Source of the DNA: Egicoccus sp. AB-alg2
Lineage (GTDB): Bacteria > Actinomycetota > Nitriliruptoria > Nitriliruptorales > Nitriliruptoraceae
Direction of reading: 5' to 3'
Length of the DNA: 64,000 nt
Assembly (NCBI RefSeq): GCF_041821065.1
Contig: NZ_JBGUAX010000005.1
Span: forward strand, 434,001 to 498,000
In this document: piece after piece, positions 35,353-43,709 of the stretch
Numbering within the stretch: the stretch's first letter is position 1
How the letters are laid out: the number at the start of each line of letters is the position of its first letter
Program-made: the position numbers and the translations under genes
Notes under the pieces: generated by a model
Told to the model about the DNA's origin: nothing
Database searches by the model: none
The model's input: only the letters and a program-made list of their open reading frames with translations

Positions 35353-35380
35353 GTGTCGGCGGCACGGAGGCGGGCTGTAC
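35353..35380 (-). promoter_or_regulatory. Candidate FliA promoter for the NlpC/P60 gene
   Basis: Minus strand GTACA (35380-35376), 15 nt, GCCGACAC (35360-35353), ending 22 nt before the GTG. Weaker than the others but with the same spacing. Confidence 0.45.
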
Positions 35381-35467
35381 CCGTGAGCCGCGCACGTGCG
35401 CAAGACGCTCGGCGTGCCCGCCCCGGGCGGCAGGCCGACGAAGCGGGCATCACCCACGACCCAAGTC

Positions 35468-35495
35468 CTAGAGCCAGGGCACCGGCTGCCGACCC
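35468..35495 (+). promoter_or_regulatory. Candidate FliA promoter for flgN-flgK-flgL-fliW-csrA
   Basis: CTAGA (35468-35472), 15 nt, GCCGACCC (35488-35495); the -35 differs from CTAAA by one base. Transcription would start about at the flgN ATG (35504), implying a leaderless or nearly leaderless message. Confidence 0.5.
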
Positions 35496-35503
35496 GTTTC
35501 GGC

Positions 35504-36016
35504 ATGAGACGAGACCGTCGTGCACTCGAAGCGCTCAGCCGCCGCCTGTGGGAGGAGCGGCAGGTGGTCAGCCACCTGCTGTTCAAGCTCACGGTGACGC
35601 GGCTGCTGCTCGCTGCCGACGAACGCCGGTTCGTGCCCCAGGCGCTGCAGGAGGTCGAGACGGCGGTCGAGGCCCTGCGCCAGGGTGAGCACGAGCGCGA
35701 CGAGGCGTTGCGCACGCTCGCTGCGCTGTGGACCACCGACCCGGAGGCGCTCAGCCTCGTCGAGCTGGCCCGACGCTCCCCGCCGCCCTACGACCATGTC
35801 TTCGGCGACCACGCCACCGCGTTCCGCGAGCTGGCCGGCGAGATCGAGCAGGTCGCGCGCGAGAACCGGGTCCTGGCGGCGGGCGACCTGCAGGTCGTCG
35901 CCGGACAACTCGACCAGATCAGCGGCCCACGGGTGCCGCTGGCAACGACCTACGACGCATCGGGACAGCTCGACGCCAGCAGCGGCGTCGGCGCCCGGCT
36001 GCGGGAGGTGTTCTGA
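35504..36016 (+). CDS. flgN: FlgN-family flagellar chaperone
   Basis: 170 residues, largely helical: LSRRLWEERQVVSHLLFKL then LLLAADERRFVPQALQEVET, the FlgN pattern of an N-terminal leucine/glutamate helix followed by an L-x-x-D-E-x-x-x-x-x-A-L-x-E-x-E. It precedes flgK by 4 nt, the standard order; FlgN chaperones FlgK and FlgL. The ATG directly follows a candidate sigma-28 -10 box. Confidence 0.85.
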   Translation: MRRDRRALEALSRRLWEERQVVSHLLFKLTVTRLLLAADERRFVPQALQEVETAVEALRQGEHERDEALRTLAALWTTDPEALSLVELARRSPPPYDHVFGDHATAFRELAGEIEQVARENRVLAAGDLQVVAGQLDQISGPRVPLATTYDASGQLDASSGVGARLREVF

Positions 36017-36020
36017 CGCC

Positions 36021-37487
36021 GTGTCCTTCGTCGGGCTCTACACCGGACTGACCGGCGTCCGTGCCGCCCAGGTCGGCATCGACATCACCGGCAACAACGT
36101 CGCCAACGCCGCGACGCCCGGCTACACGCGCCAGCGCGTCGAGCTGGCGGCGCGACCCTCTTACCAGGCGCCGGGGGCGATGATCGGCACCGGCGTCGAC
36201 ATCTCCACGATCGGCCGGCTGCGCGACGGCTTCCTCGACGCGCGCTTCCGCTCGTCGAGCGCCGACCATGCCGCCGCCTCGGTCCGCTCCGACCTGCTCG
36301 CGCGGCTCGAGCACCTCACCGGCGAACCCGAGCAGGGCATCTCCGTCCGCCTCGGACGCCTGTGGGAGGCCGCCGAGTCCTGGGCCAACAACCCGGCGGA
36401 CGCCGCCACCCGCCGGCAGGTCCTGAGCGAGCTGTCGTCGGTCAGCGACACGATCCGCTCCACGGCCGCGGCCTGGGACGCCCTGGCCGCGGACACCGGC
36501 GCGCGACGCGACACGCAGGTCACGATGGCCAACGACACGCTCGCGTCGCTGGCGGACCTGGACCGGCGCATCGCCGACATGAACCCCACGCGGATCGGGC
36601 CCGAGCTGCTCGACCAGCGCGACCTGCTGCTGGACGAGGTGGCACGGCTCACCGGCGCCGACGTCAAGATCGACGAGAACAACCGTGCGCTGGTCACCCT
36701 GCCGGGCGCCGACGGGCAGCCGGTCGACCTGCTGCGCGCCGGTGAACGGCAGCGGCTGGCGGTCGACCCGGCCGGTGGCGGCATCCATGTCGCCGCGCTG
36801 GACGCGACCGCGGTCGATCCCGCCACCGGCCCGTCCGTGGCCGTCGGCGGCGAGGTCGGCGGGCTCCACCAGGTGCTGGTCACCGACCTGCCGAGGTGGC
36901 GCGCGGAACTCGACGCCTTCGCCAGGACCCTGGCCGACGCGGTCAACACCGTGAACGCGCAAGGCGCGATCGGGAACGGCGCCGGCGGCTCGCAACCGGG
37001 CGGGGCGCTGCTCACCTTCGACGCCGCCGACCCGGCCGGCAGCCTCCGCCTCGCCGATGGCGTCGACGTGGCCTCCCTGGCGGCCTCGGCCCTGCCGACC
37101 GGTGCCGGCGGAAGCCACGACCCGAGCCTGCCGCCGGCGCCGCACGACGGGCGCAACGCGCGTGCCTTCGCGGACCTGCGCACCACCAAGATCGGTGACG
37201 GCGGCGCGGCCGACCCGGCCGGCGCCAGCCTGGAAAATCGTTTCGCCGACCTCGTCGTCGGGCTGGCCGGCGACGTGCGCTCGGCCCGGGCGACCGCCGA
37301 CAGCGCCCGCGCCGTGTCGGTCGGCGCCGAACTGGCGCGAATGCAGGAACACGGGGTCAGCCTGGACGAGGAGATGGTCGGTCTCGTGCGCTACCAGCGG
37401 TCGCTCGAGGCGGCCAGCCGCGTGATGACCACCGTGGACGAAGCCCTGAACGTGCTGGTGAACCGCACCGGCATCGTCGGTCGCTGA
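36021..37487 (+). CDS. flgK: Hook-filament junction protein FlgK (HAP1)
   Basis: 488 residues from GTG 36021. N-terminal rod/hook motif GLYTGLTGVRAAQVGIDITG then NNVANAATPGYTRQRVEL; C-terminal SLDEEMVGLVRYQRSLEAAS and VMTTVDEALNVLVNRTG. Joins hook to filament together with FlgL. 4 nt after flgN. Confidence 0.96.
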   Translation: MSFVGLYTGLTGVRAAQVGIDITGNNVANAATPGYTRQRVELAARPSYQAPGAMIGTGVDISTIGRLRDGFLDARFRSSSADHAAASVRSDLLARLEHLTGEPEQGISVRLGRLWEAAESWANNPADAATRRQVLSELSSVSDTIRSTAAAWDALAADTGARRDTQVTMANDTLASLADLDRRIADMNPTRIGPELLDQRDLLLDEVARLTGADVKIDENNRALVTLPGADGQPVDLLRAGERQRLAVDPAGGGIHVAALDATAVDPATGPSVAVGGEVGGLHQVLVTDLPRWRAELDAFARTLADAVNTVNAQGAIGNGAGGSQPGGALLTFDAADPAGSLRLADGVDVASLAASALPTGAGGSHDPSLPPAPHDGRNARAFADLRTTKIGDGGAADPAGASLENRFADLVVGLAGDVRSARATADSARAVSVGAELARMQEHGVSLDEEMVGLVRYQRSLEAASRVMTTVDEALNVLVNRTGIVGR

Positions 37488-37492
37488 GGGGG

Positions 37493-38434
37493 ATGACGAT
37501 GCGAATCACCAGCGAAGCCATGGTCCTGCGGTCGCTCGACCGCCTCCACACCCGCCTGTCGCGCTACGAACGGGCGCAGAGCGAGCTGTCGACCGGCCGC
37601 CGCATCCTGCAGCCGTCCGACGACCCGGCGGGCACCCGTCGGGCGCTGTCGCTGCGTTCCTCGCTGCAGGCCCGCGAGCAGGAACTGCACAACATCGACG
37701 ACGCCCGCGGCTGGCTGGACACGGCGGACTCGCAACTGCAGACGGTGACCGCGCGGCTGGCACGCGTGCAGGAACTGGCCACGCAGGGCGCCTCGCACCA
37801 GAACGACGACGTGCGACGCGCCTTGGCGAGCGAGATCCGCCAGATCACCGAGGAGCTCGCCGGCATCGCCAACGCCAAGCACCTCGACCGGCCGCTCTTC
37901 GGCGGCTTCGGTGCGGGCGACCCGGTCGTCCGTGTGAACGGCACGTGGCAGTACCCCGAGGCCGGCACGACCGGCGCCCCCGACCAGATCATGCGCCGCG
38001 TCAGCGACAGCGAGCAGGTGCGCATCAACGTCACGGCCGCGGAATGGCTCGGCGCCGAGGTGGTGGGCACGGACGCGGACGGCGCCCCCGTCTACGGCCC
38101 GCAACTGCTGAACTTCCTCGAGCGGCTGGCCACCGACCTGGAGAACGGCGCGCCGCAGGCCGTGCTGAGCGGCCACCTCGAGACCGTCCGTACGTCGAGC
38201 GTGCGCGTCACCGACGGCCTGGCCACGATCGGCACGGCGACGAACCGGGTCGAGTCGGCCCGCGCCCGGGCGCTCGACCTGCAGCTGACCCTTCGCACGG
38301 AGTTGTCCCAGGTGGAGAACGTCGACATGGCCCAGGGCATCATGGAGCTGCAGGTGCAGCAGGTGGCCTACGAGGCGACGTTGCAGGCACTCGGCCGGGC
38401 CCTGCCGCCGTCGCTGGTGGCGTTCCTCCGATGA
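37493..38434 (+). CDS. flgL: Hook-filament junction protein FlgL (HAP3)
   Basis: 313 residues with the flagellin-like N-terminus ([40 protein letters not shown]) and C-terminus ([40 protein letters not shown]). Five nt after flgK; its stop overlaps the fliW ATG. Confidence 0.96.
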   Translation: MTMRITSEAMVLRSLDRLHTRLSRYERAQSELSTGRRILQPSDDPAGTRRALSLRSSLQAREQELHNIDDARGWLDTADSQLQTVTARLARVQELATQGASHQNDDVRRALASEIRQITEELAGIANAKHLDRPLFGGFGAGDPVVRVNGTWQYPEAGTTGAPDQIMRRVSDSEQVRINVTAAEWLGAEVVGTDADGAPVYGPQLLNFLERLATDLENGAPQAVLSGHLETVRTSSVRVTDGLATIGTATNRVESARARALDLQLTLRTELSQVENVDMAQGIMELQVQQVAYEATLQALGRALPPSLVAFLR

Positions 38435-38877
38435 CGTCCCCCGCTACGCTCCCCGCCGGTGTGGAAGGGATCCCGATGAACCAGCCGGACGGGTACACCG
38501 TCCTGCGCTTCACCGACGGCATCCCCGGCTTCCCCGACGCGCACGGGTTCGTGCTGTCCGACCTCACGGACGACGGCACCTTCCAGCTGCTCAGCAGCGT
38601 CGAGGATCCCGACCTCTCCCTGGTCGTCGCCTCGCCGTGGCTGTTCTTCCCCGACTACGCCCCGGTGCTGCCCGGCAGCGACCAGGACGTGTTGGGCATC
38701 GAACGCCCCGAGGACGCCGTGCTGTTCTGCACGGTCACCGCCGACGAGGAGACCGAGGCCCTGCACCTGAACCTGCGGGCCCCGTTCGTCGCGAACGCCC
38801 GCACCCTGGCCGCACGGCAGGTGGTGCTGGACGACACCGAGCTGCCGCTGCGCGCCACCGTCACCGCAGGAGGCTGA
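38431..38877 (+). CDS. fliW: Flagellar assembly factor FliW
   Basis: 148 residues from ATG 38431 (ATGA overlap with flgL). Core motifs [39 protein letters not shown] and [20 protein letters not shown] are typical. FliW binds flagellin and, when free, antagonises CsrA, so flagellin synthesis follows export capacity. Paired with csrA 5 nt downstream. Confidence 0.95.
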   Translation: MTSPATLPAGVEGIPMNQPDGYTVLRFTDGIPGFPDAHGFVLSDLTDDGTFQLLSSVEDPDLSLVVASPWLFFPDYAPVLPGSDQDVLGIERPEDAVLFCTVTADEETEALHLNLRAPFVANARTLAARQVVLDDTELPLRATVTAGG

Positions 38878-38882
38878 CCGGC

Positions 38883-39143
38883 GTGCTCGTTCTCTCTCGC
38901 CGGGTCGGCGAGTCCATCGTGATCGGCAACCAGGTCACCATCACCGTCCTCGAGGTGCGTGGTGACCAGGTCCGCATCGGCGTCGACGCGCCGCGCGACG
39001 TCCAGGTGCACCGCCAGGAGGTGTGGCAGACCCTGCAGGCGGAGAACGCCCGCGCCGCCGACACCGCCGAACGGGCCCGCCGGCTCGTCGCCCGCATGCC
39101 CCAGGCAGCGCGACGTCCCGAGGGCAGCCCGCGCCACGACTGA
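38883..39143 (+). CDS. csrA: Translational regulator CsrA
   Basis: 86 residues from GTG 38883. Starts [20 protein letters not shown] then [20 protein letters not shown] and VHRQEV, a near-consensus CsrA; the last ~25 residues are an Arg/Ala-rich extension. It binds GGA motifs in leaders, most likely the flagellin one, and is sequestered by FliW. Confidence 0.96.
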   Translation: MLVLSRRVGESIVIGNQVTITVLEVRGDQVRIGVDAPRDVQVHRQEVWQTLQAENARAADTAERARRLVARMPQAARRPEGSPRHD

Positions 39144-39203
39144 CCCGTCACCGCGCGAGCCGCGGCCAGGCGGCGTCACACACCGCCGCGGGACCGCACG
39201 CCG

Positions 39204-39608
39204 TCAGGCGCCGGCGTAGGCCTCCGTGGCGACGAGGCGCTGGCGCAGTTCCTCCGCGCCCGGCTTCAGGACCGCGTAGGTGCGTTCGCGTGCCTCGGTG
39301 ACCCGCGCGGCCGCGCTGCGCAGACGCTCCACCACGTCCCGGAAGACGGCGACCGTCTCCTCGTCCGCTGCGGTAACCAGGTCCGTGGCGGCGGCGTCGA
39401 CCGGCAGACCGGCGGAGCTGAGCACCAGCGCACGCCCGAGCTCCAGTGCCGCCAGCCGTTCGGCGGCCTGCTCGAGTTCGTCCATCGCCCGGGCGACGAA
39501 CCGTTGCTCGTCGGCCACGACCAGCAGCTCCAGGGCCCGCAATCGGGACTCGACGGCCTCGAGAGCGGCCACCTGGCGTTGCAGGAGACTGACGAGCTGG
39601 TCGAACAC
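39204..39608 (-). CDS. Second FlgN-like helical protein
   Basis: 134 residues from GTG 39608 (GAGGAA 8 nt upstream). Helical with FDQLVSLLQRQVAALEAVES and LELLVVADEQRFVARAMDEL, resembling the FlgN pattern and the flgN above (both have a V-A-D-E-x-R-F-V segment). An ATG at 39659 lies inside the candidate promoter's -10 box, which argues for the GTG start. Convergent with csrA and divergent from fliA. Probably a chaperone for another flagellar substrate or a FlgM-like role; the latter is speculative. Confidence 0.7.
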   Translation of the reverse strand: MFDQLVSLLQRQVAALEAVESRLRALELLVVADEQRFVARAMDELEQAAERLAALELGRALVLSSAGLPVDAAATDLVTAADEETVAVFRDVVERLRSAAARVTEARERTYAVLKPGAEELRQRLVATEAYAGA

Positions 39609-39649
39609 GACGGGTTCCTCGCTTCGGCGATACGGGACGCCGTCCTCTC

Positions 39650-39677
39650 CTATCGGCATCCGCCCGTCGATCTGTAG
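39650..39677 (-). promoter_or_regulatory. Candidate FliA promoter for the second flgN-like gene
   Basis: Minus strand CTACA (39677-39673), 15 nt, GCCGATAG (39657-39650); the best -10 match in the window and one mismatch in CTAAA. The gene's GTG is 42 nt downstream. Confidence 0.6.
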
Positions 39678-39787
39678 TCCTATTCCGCCGCGGCGAGCGG
39701 CCGATGGACCTCCTACGACGGCAGGCCACGACGCCTGGCCCGGGAGTCTCCTCACCTCCCCGCCCGGCCGGTCACGGTGCCTCGTTC

Positions 39788-39827
39788 GTGAAGGGCCTGT
39801 GAAGCCCGTTGTGAAGGACCCGTGAAG
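39788..39827. promoter_or_regulatory. Four phased GTGAAG direct repeats upstream of fliA
   Basis: GTGAAG (CTTCAC on the other strand) at 39788, 39799, 39811 and 39822, spaced 11, 12 and 11 bp, on one DNA face. This is the layout of PhoB/PhoP/OmpR-type response regulator sites. The last copy ends 75 nt before the fliA ATG. Confidence 0.6.
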
Positions 39828-39901
39828 GTCCCTCAGGGTCCCCGACCCGCCGCCCGAAGCCACTGGTCACACCCAGACGGGCCGGGAACGAGGAACCCAT
39901 C

Positions 39902-40780
39902 ATGACCGCGACGACGGCGACCCCCACCAGCGCCACGACCGACGTGAACGCCCTGGTCGAGGAGCACCTGCACCTGGTGAACCATGTCGTGAACCAGCTC
40001 TCCGCCCGCTTCCCGCGCCACGTCGACCGCGACGAGCTGCGCGGCGCCGGTGCCGCCGGCCTGGTCGACGCGGCCCACCGCTACGACCCGTCGACCGGTG
40101 TGCCCTTCGCCCGCTACGCCAGCATCCGCATCCGTGGGGCGATCCTCGACGCCACGCGCTCCCGCGACTGGGCGACCCGCCGTCTGCGCCGGGACCTGCG
40201 CACGATCGAGTCGACCCAGGCGTCGCTGGAGGAGAAGCTGCAGCGGCGTCCCGACGACGCGGAGATCGCGGAGGCGATGGGGACCGACGAGGCGGCGGTG
40301 CGCGCCCGCCGGGCCGCCGCGGTCACCTCGACGCTGCTGACCCTGGACCGTCCCGTTCGCGACGACGAGACCGGCGGCGGCGTGCTGGGCGACCGGCTCC
40401 TCGAGGAGGACCGGGCGTGGCTGCCGGAGGCGTCGCTCGAGCAGAACGAGCTCGTCGGCACGCTGCGGACCGCGATCGCGCACCTGCCCGAGCTGCCGCG
40501 CCGCGTCCTGGTCGAGCACCACTTCGAGGGCCGGCTGCTGCGTGACATCGCCGACGACCTCGGCGTCACCGAGGCCCGCGCCTCGCAGCTGCGCCACGAG
40601 GCCCTGCACGCCCTGCAGGCCTACTTCGGCACCGCCTACGACGGCGTGCCCGAGGTGCCGACCGACGCGCCGGGCAAGCGTCGCCGCGCCGCCTACGTCG
40701 CGCAGTTGTCGGCCGACACGACGTGGCGGACCCGCCTGCAGGGCAAGGTGCCGGCCGACGTCGCTCCCGCCTTCGCCTGA
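39902..40780 (+). CDS. fliA: Flagellar sigma factor FliA (sigma-28)
   Basis: 292 residues. Region 2 (ALVEEHLHLVNHVVNQLSAR, DELRGAGAAGLVDAAHRYDP, FARYASIRIRGAILDATRSR), region 3 (LEEKLQRRPDDAEIAEAMGT) and region 4 (LPELPRRVLVEHHFEGRLLR, DIADDLGVTEARASQLRHEA) are all present; regions 1 and most of 3.0 linker are short, as in sigma-28 proteins. A C-terminal extension of ~35 residues is less common. AGGAA lies upstream of the ATG. It is the natural reader of the six GCCGA-type promoters listed here. No anti-sigma factor FlgM is recognisable in the window. Confidence 0.94.
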   Translation: MTATTATPTSATTDVNALVEEHLHLVNHVVNQLSARFPRHVDRDELRGAGAAGLVDAAHRYDPSTGVPFARYASIRIRGAILDATRSRDWATRRLRRDLRTIESTQASLEEKLQRRPDDAEIAEAMGTDEAAVRARRAAAVTSTLLTLDRPVRDDETGGGVLGDRLLEEDRAWLPEASLEQNELVGTLRTAIAHLPELPRRVLVEHHFEGRLLRDIADDLGVTEARASQLRHEALHALQAYFGTAYDGVPEVPTDAPGKRRRAAYVAQLSADTTWRTRLQGKVPADVAPAFA

Positions 40781-42255
40781 TGGCCGCCGTGGAGGCCGAG
40801 GTCCCACCCGCCCGCCTCGAGCAGCTGGGCCGTCCCGCCCCTGCCGGCACCACTCTCAAGCTGCGCTGCCAGGGGGTGCCCGACAGCGCGCGCACCCGGC
40901 TGATGGCGATCGGCGCCGACCTGGTCGACGACCCGTCCGCGCCGGTCGACGCGCTGGTCGTCTCGACCCGCCTGGCGCCTGCCGCGCTGGCCGCACTGGA
41001 GGCCGAGCTCGCCGTCCACGCCCAGCACACGGTCGTCCTGGCCCACACCGGCGCCGAGCGGCTGGCCGTCCAGCTGGTCGCCGCAGGCGCGGACGCCATC
41101 GTCGGCGAAGGCAACGAGGAGGCCCTGCTGGGCCTGATCGACGAGGCCCGTGCCCCCAGCACCCTGCTGAGCTCCTACGAGCGCCGCTTCGGCTCGGCCG
41201 GTGGCAGCACCCGCGGCGTCGACCCTGCCACCGGCTTGCTCGACCGTGGCACGTTCGAGCGCCGCATCGCGGCCATCGGCGACACCGACGAGGTCCCGCG
41301 CATCGCGTTCGTGAGGGTCCTCTCCGAGCGCTGGACCCTCCCCGACGCCGACCCGGTCGTGTCGGTGCAGCGGCGCCGCCTGGCGACGGCGCTCGCGCAC
41401 CTGGCATCGACCACCGCCAGCGAGTTGTACGCCACGGGCCACGGCGAGTTCGGCCTGGTCGGCACCACGCTGGGCCCGCCCGACATGGAGCGACTGGGCC
41501 GTCGACTCGTCGCGATCGTGGCCACGTTCCGCGACCGCGGCCTGCCGCTGCGCTCCGTCGTGGGCCACGCGGGCGTCGAGTCCTCGAGCGACGCCGAGGA
41601 GCTGCTGGAACTCGCCCGACGTGCCGTCGAGGTGGCGGCCGCGGACGGGGCCAGCCAGGTGCTCGGGGCCGAGGAACTGTCGCTCGGGGTGTCGACCACC
41701 ACGGAGCTCGAGGTGGTCGTGCGGATGCTCGACCAGGTCGAACCGTTCCTGCCCGAGGGGCGGGGCCACGGCGAGCGGGTCGGGCGCCTTGCGGCCGAGC
41801 TCGCCCGGCTGCGTGGCTGGTCGCCGGGAGCGGTCGCCCGGACCCAGCTCGCCGGCCACCTCCACGACGTCGGCCGGGCCGGGCTGCCCTCCGAGGCCAT
41901 GGCCGGACCAGCCCGGCTCACCGGCGAGCTCCTGGAGGCGTGGCGGACGTTCCCGGCCCGCTCGGCGTCGCTGCTGCAGCTGACCGCGGGAAGCGACGTT
42001 GCCGCCGCGGTCCGCGCCCAGTGCGAACGCTGGGACGGCGACGGCTTTCCCGACGGGGTGCGCAGCACCGACATCCCGGAGCCGGCGCGCTTGTTGGCCG
42101 TCGCGCACGCGATCGACGAACTCGCCTCCGCCGGTGTGGGCTCCGGCACGGTGGGCAGCCGGTTGCGCGAACGCGGCGGCAGTGAGCTGGATCCGGAACT
42201 GGTCGACCTGGCCGTCGACAACCTCACGGCCCTGCTGCACGCCCGCCACGGCTGA
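40780..42255 (+). CDS. Degenerate receiver-GGDEF-HD-GYP protein
   Basis: 491 residues; ATG overlaps the fliA stop by 1 nt (TGATG). N-terminal ~115 residues look like a receiver that lacks the phospho-Asp (DALVVSTRLAP). The middle (about 140-310) is a GGDEF-like domain with GHGEF in place of GGDEF, so probably inactive as a cyclase. The C-terminal part is an HD-GYP-type domain: GHGERVGRLAAELARLRGW, AGHLHDVGRAGLP (HD intact), then ERWDGDGFPDGV with Cys in place of the usual second His and GFP for GYP. Coupling to fliA suggests a link between c-di-GMP sensing and motility. Enzyme activity uncertain. Confidence 0.8.
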   Translation: MAAVEAEVPPARLEQLGRPAPAGTTLKLRCQGVPDSARTRLMAIGADLVDDPSAPVDALVVSTRLAPAALAALEAELAVHAQHTVVLAHTGAERLAVQLVAAGADAIVGEGNEEALLGLIDEARAPSTLLSSYERRFGSAGGSTRGVDPATGLLDRGTFERRIAAIGDTDEVPRIAFVRVLSERWTLPDADPVVSVQRRRLATALAHLASTTASELYATGHGEFGLVGTTLGPPDMERLGRRLVAIVATFRDRGLPLRSVVGHAGVESSSDAEELLELARRAVEVAAADGASQVLGAEELSLGVSTTTELEVVVRMLDQVEPFLPEGRGHGERVGRLAAELARLRGWSPGAVARTQLAGHLHDVGRAGLPSEAMAGPARLTGELLEAWRTFPARSASLLQLTAGSDVAAAVRAQCERWDGDGFPDGVRSTDIPEPARLLAVAHAIDELASAGVGSGTVGSRLRERGGSELDPELVDLAVDNLTALLHARHG

Positions 42256-42279
42256 CCGAGCGAACGCTGCCGAGCCGCG

Positions 42280-43077
42280 TCACACCCGGTCGACGGCCGA
42301 CGCACCTCGACGCTCGGACACGGGCACGTCACGTTCCGTCGGGACGAACAGGTAGTCGTCCTCGCCGGGCACCGGCCCGTCCACCGGCTCGATCGCGCCG
42401 CGCCGGTAGCGGTAGGCCCGGTAGCCGTGGGCGACGACGGCGGCCAGGACGTCGGCGCTGGTGGCGTTCGCACGGACCTGGTGCAGGTCGTCGGCCTCCA
42501 GCACGACGACGGGCCTGTGTTCGTCGAGCACGCGGCTCGCGCCGGCCAGCACCCGCAGCTCGGCACCCTCGACGTCGCACTTGACCAGGTCGACGCGTGA
42601 CAGGCCCGCGCGCGCGACGACGTCGTCCAGGCGTGCCGTCGGGACCTCGATCTCGCGGTGCGGGAGCCTGCCGAACGCCGCCGTCGCGCGCCGGTCGTCG
42701 GTCGCCCCGTGGAAGTGCGCACGGGTCGGCACCACCGGGATCCGCAGCGGCAGCGTCCCTTCCGCGTCCGACAGCGCGAGCTGGTGCAGCGTGACCCGGT
42801 CACCGAGGCGGCTCAGGCCCACCAGCCGGCGCAACATCGCCAGCGAGCCCGGACGCGGCTCGAACCCGAGCACCCGTCCGTGCGGGCCGACGCCGGCCGC
42901 CATCACCAGCAGGTGGGCGCCGCCGGCCGCGCCGACGTCGACGCAGACGTCGCCCGGGCGCACCAACCGGCGCAGCAGGAACAGCTCCTTCTCCAGGAAC
43001 GGCACGCGGTCGACGGCGCGCTCGAGCAGGCTCGGGCGGCCGTCGTCACGGCGTGCGGGGCGGTCAGGGCCGGCCAC
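42280..43077 (-). CDS. FkbM-family methyltransferase
   Basis: 265 residues from GTG 43077 (GAGGA 7 nt upstream). SAM motif I VRPGDVCVDVGAAGGAHLLV, GFEPRPGSLAMLRRLV, and LVKCDVEGAELRVLAGA then LDEHRPVVVLEADD are typical of FkbM methyltransferases, which methylate hydroxyls on natural products or glycans. Target unknown; position next to the flagellar locus permits a flagellin-glycan role but nothing proves it. Confidence 0.88.
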   Translation of the reverse strand: MAGPDRPARRDDGRPSLLERAVDRVPFLEKELFLLRRLVRPGDVCVDVGAAGGAHLLVMAAGVGPHGRVLGFEPRPGSLAMLRRLVGLSRLGDRVTLHQLALSDAEGTLPLRIPVVPTRAHFHGATDDRRATAAFGRLPHREIEVPTARLDDVVARAGLSRVDLVKCDVEGAELRVLAGASRVLDEHRPVVVLEADDLHQVRANATSADVLAAVVAHGYRAYRYRRGAIEPVDGPVPGEDDYLFVPTERDVPVSERRGASAVDRV

Positions 43078-43222
43078 GGCGCTTCCTCGGTCAGGAGTGG
43101 CGTGGAATCTATGCCGGCTCCCGGGTCGAAGGACCCGGCGGGTCGGGCCGGTCGACGGGCGTCCGCCGTCGGCGCACGGACTACCGTCACGACCGCTCGA
43201 AGACGAAGGACACGGGAAGTCG

Positions 43223-43639
43223 ATGGTGCGTCGAGGTACCGGGATGGTCGGCGCGGCCCTGTTCGCGGCGGCGCTGGCGGGCTGCGGCGGGGGTGACACC
43301 GCAGACGGTGCCGGGGCGGACGGCGCCGGGGCGGACGGTGCCGGGGCGGCCAGCGCGGCGGCCGACCCCGAGCGGGGCGAGCAGCTGTTCGCGGCCCACT
43401 GCGCCGTCTGTCACGGCAGCGCCGGGCAGGGCACCGCGTCGGGTCCCCCGCTCGTGCACGAGATCTACGAGCCGGGCCACCATTCCGACGCGTCGTTCCA
43501 CCTGGCGGTGAACCAGGGGGTGCGGGCACACCACTGGAACTTCGGGGACATGCCGCCGATCCCGGGTCTCAGCAGCGGCGAGGTGGACGACATCGTCGCG
43601 TGGGTGCGCCAGCAGCAACGCGCCGCCGGCATCGAGTGA
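43223..43639 (+). CDS. c-type cytochrome lipoprotein
   Basis: 138 residues. Signal sequence with lipobox LAGC (Cys at 21), a repeated Gly-Ala-Asp linker (22-47), then a single cytochrome c domain: haem site CAVCH (60-64) and likely axial Met in FGDMPPIPGLSSGE. Membrane-tethered electron carrier on the outer face. SD GGAAG precedes the ATG. Divergent from the FkbM gene. Confidence 0.9.
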   Translation: MVRRGTGMVGAALFAAALAGCGGGDTADGAGADGAGADGAGAASAAADPERGEQLFAAHCAVCHGSAGQGTASGPPLVHEIYEPGHHSDASFHLAVNQGVRAHHWNFGDMPPIPGLSSGEVDDIVAWVRQQQRAAGIE

Positions 43640-43709
43640 CCGAAGTGCCCGACCGGACGGTCGGGCACGCGCAGTGGGCGTCGCGTCGCGATGCGTCATC
43701 CTCGGATCC

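Noticed and set aside
39160-39190. Possible terminator between csrA and the second flgN-like gene
   Set aside because: The CCGCGGC...GCCGCGG inverted repeat has a ~20-nt loop that can fold several ways, with no T-tract; too weak to call.
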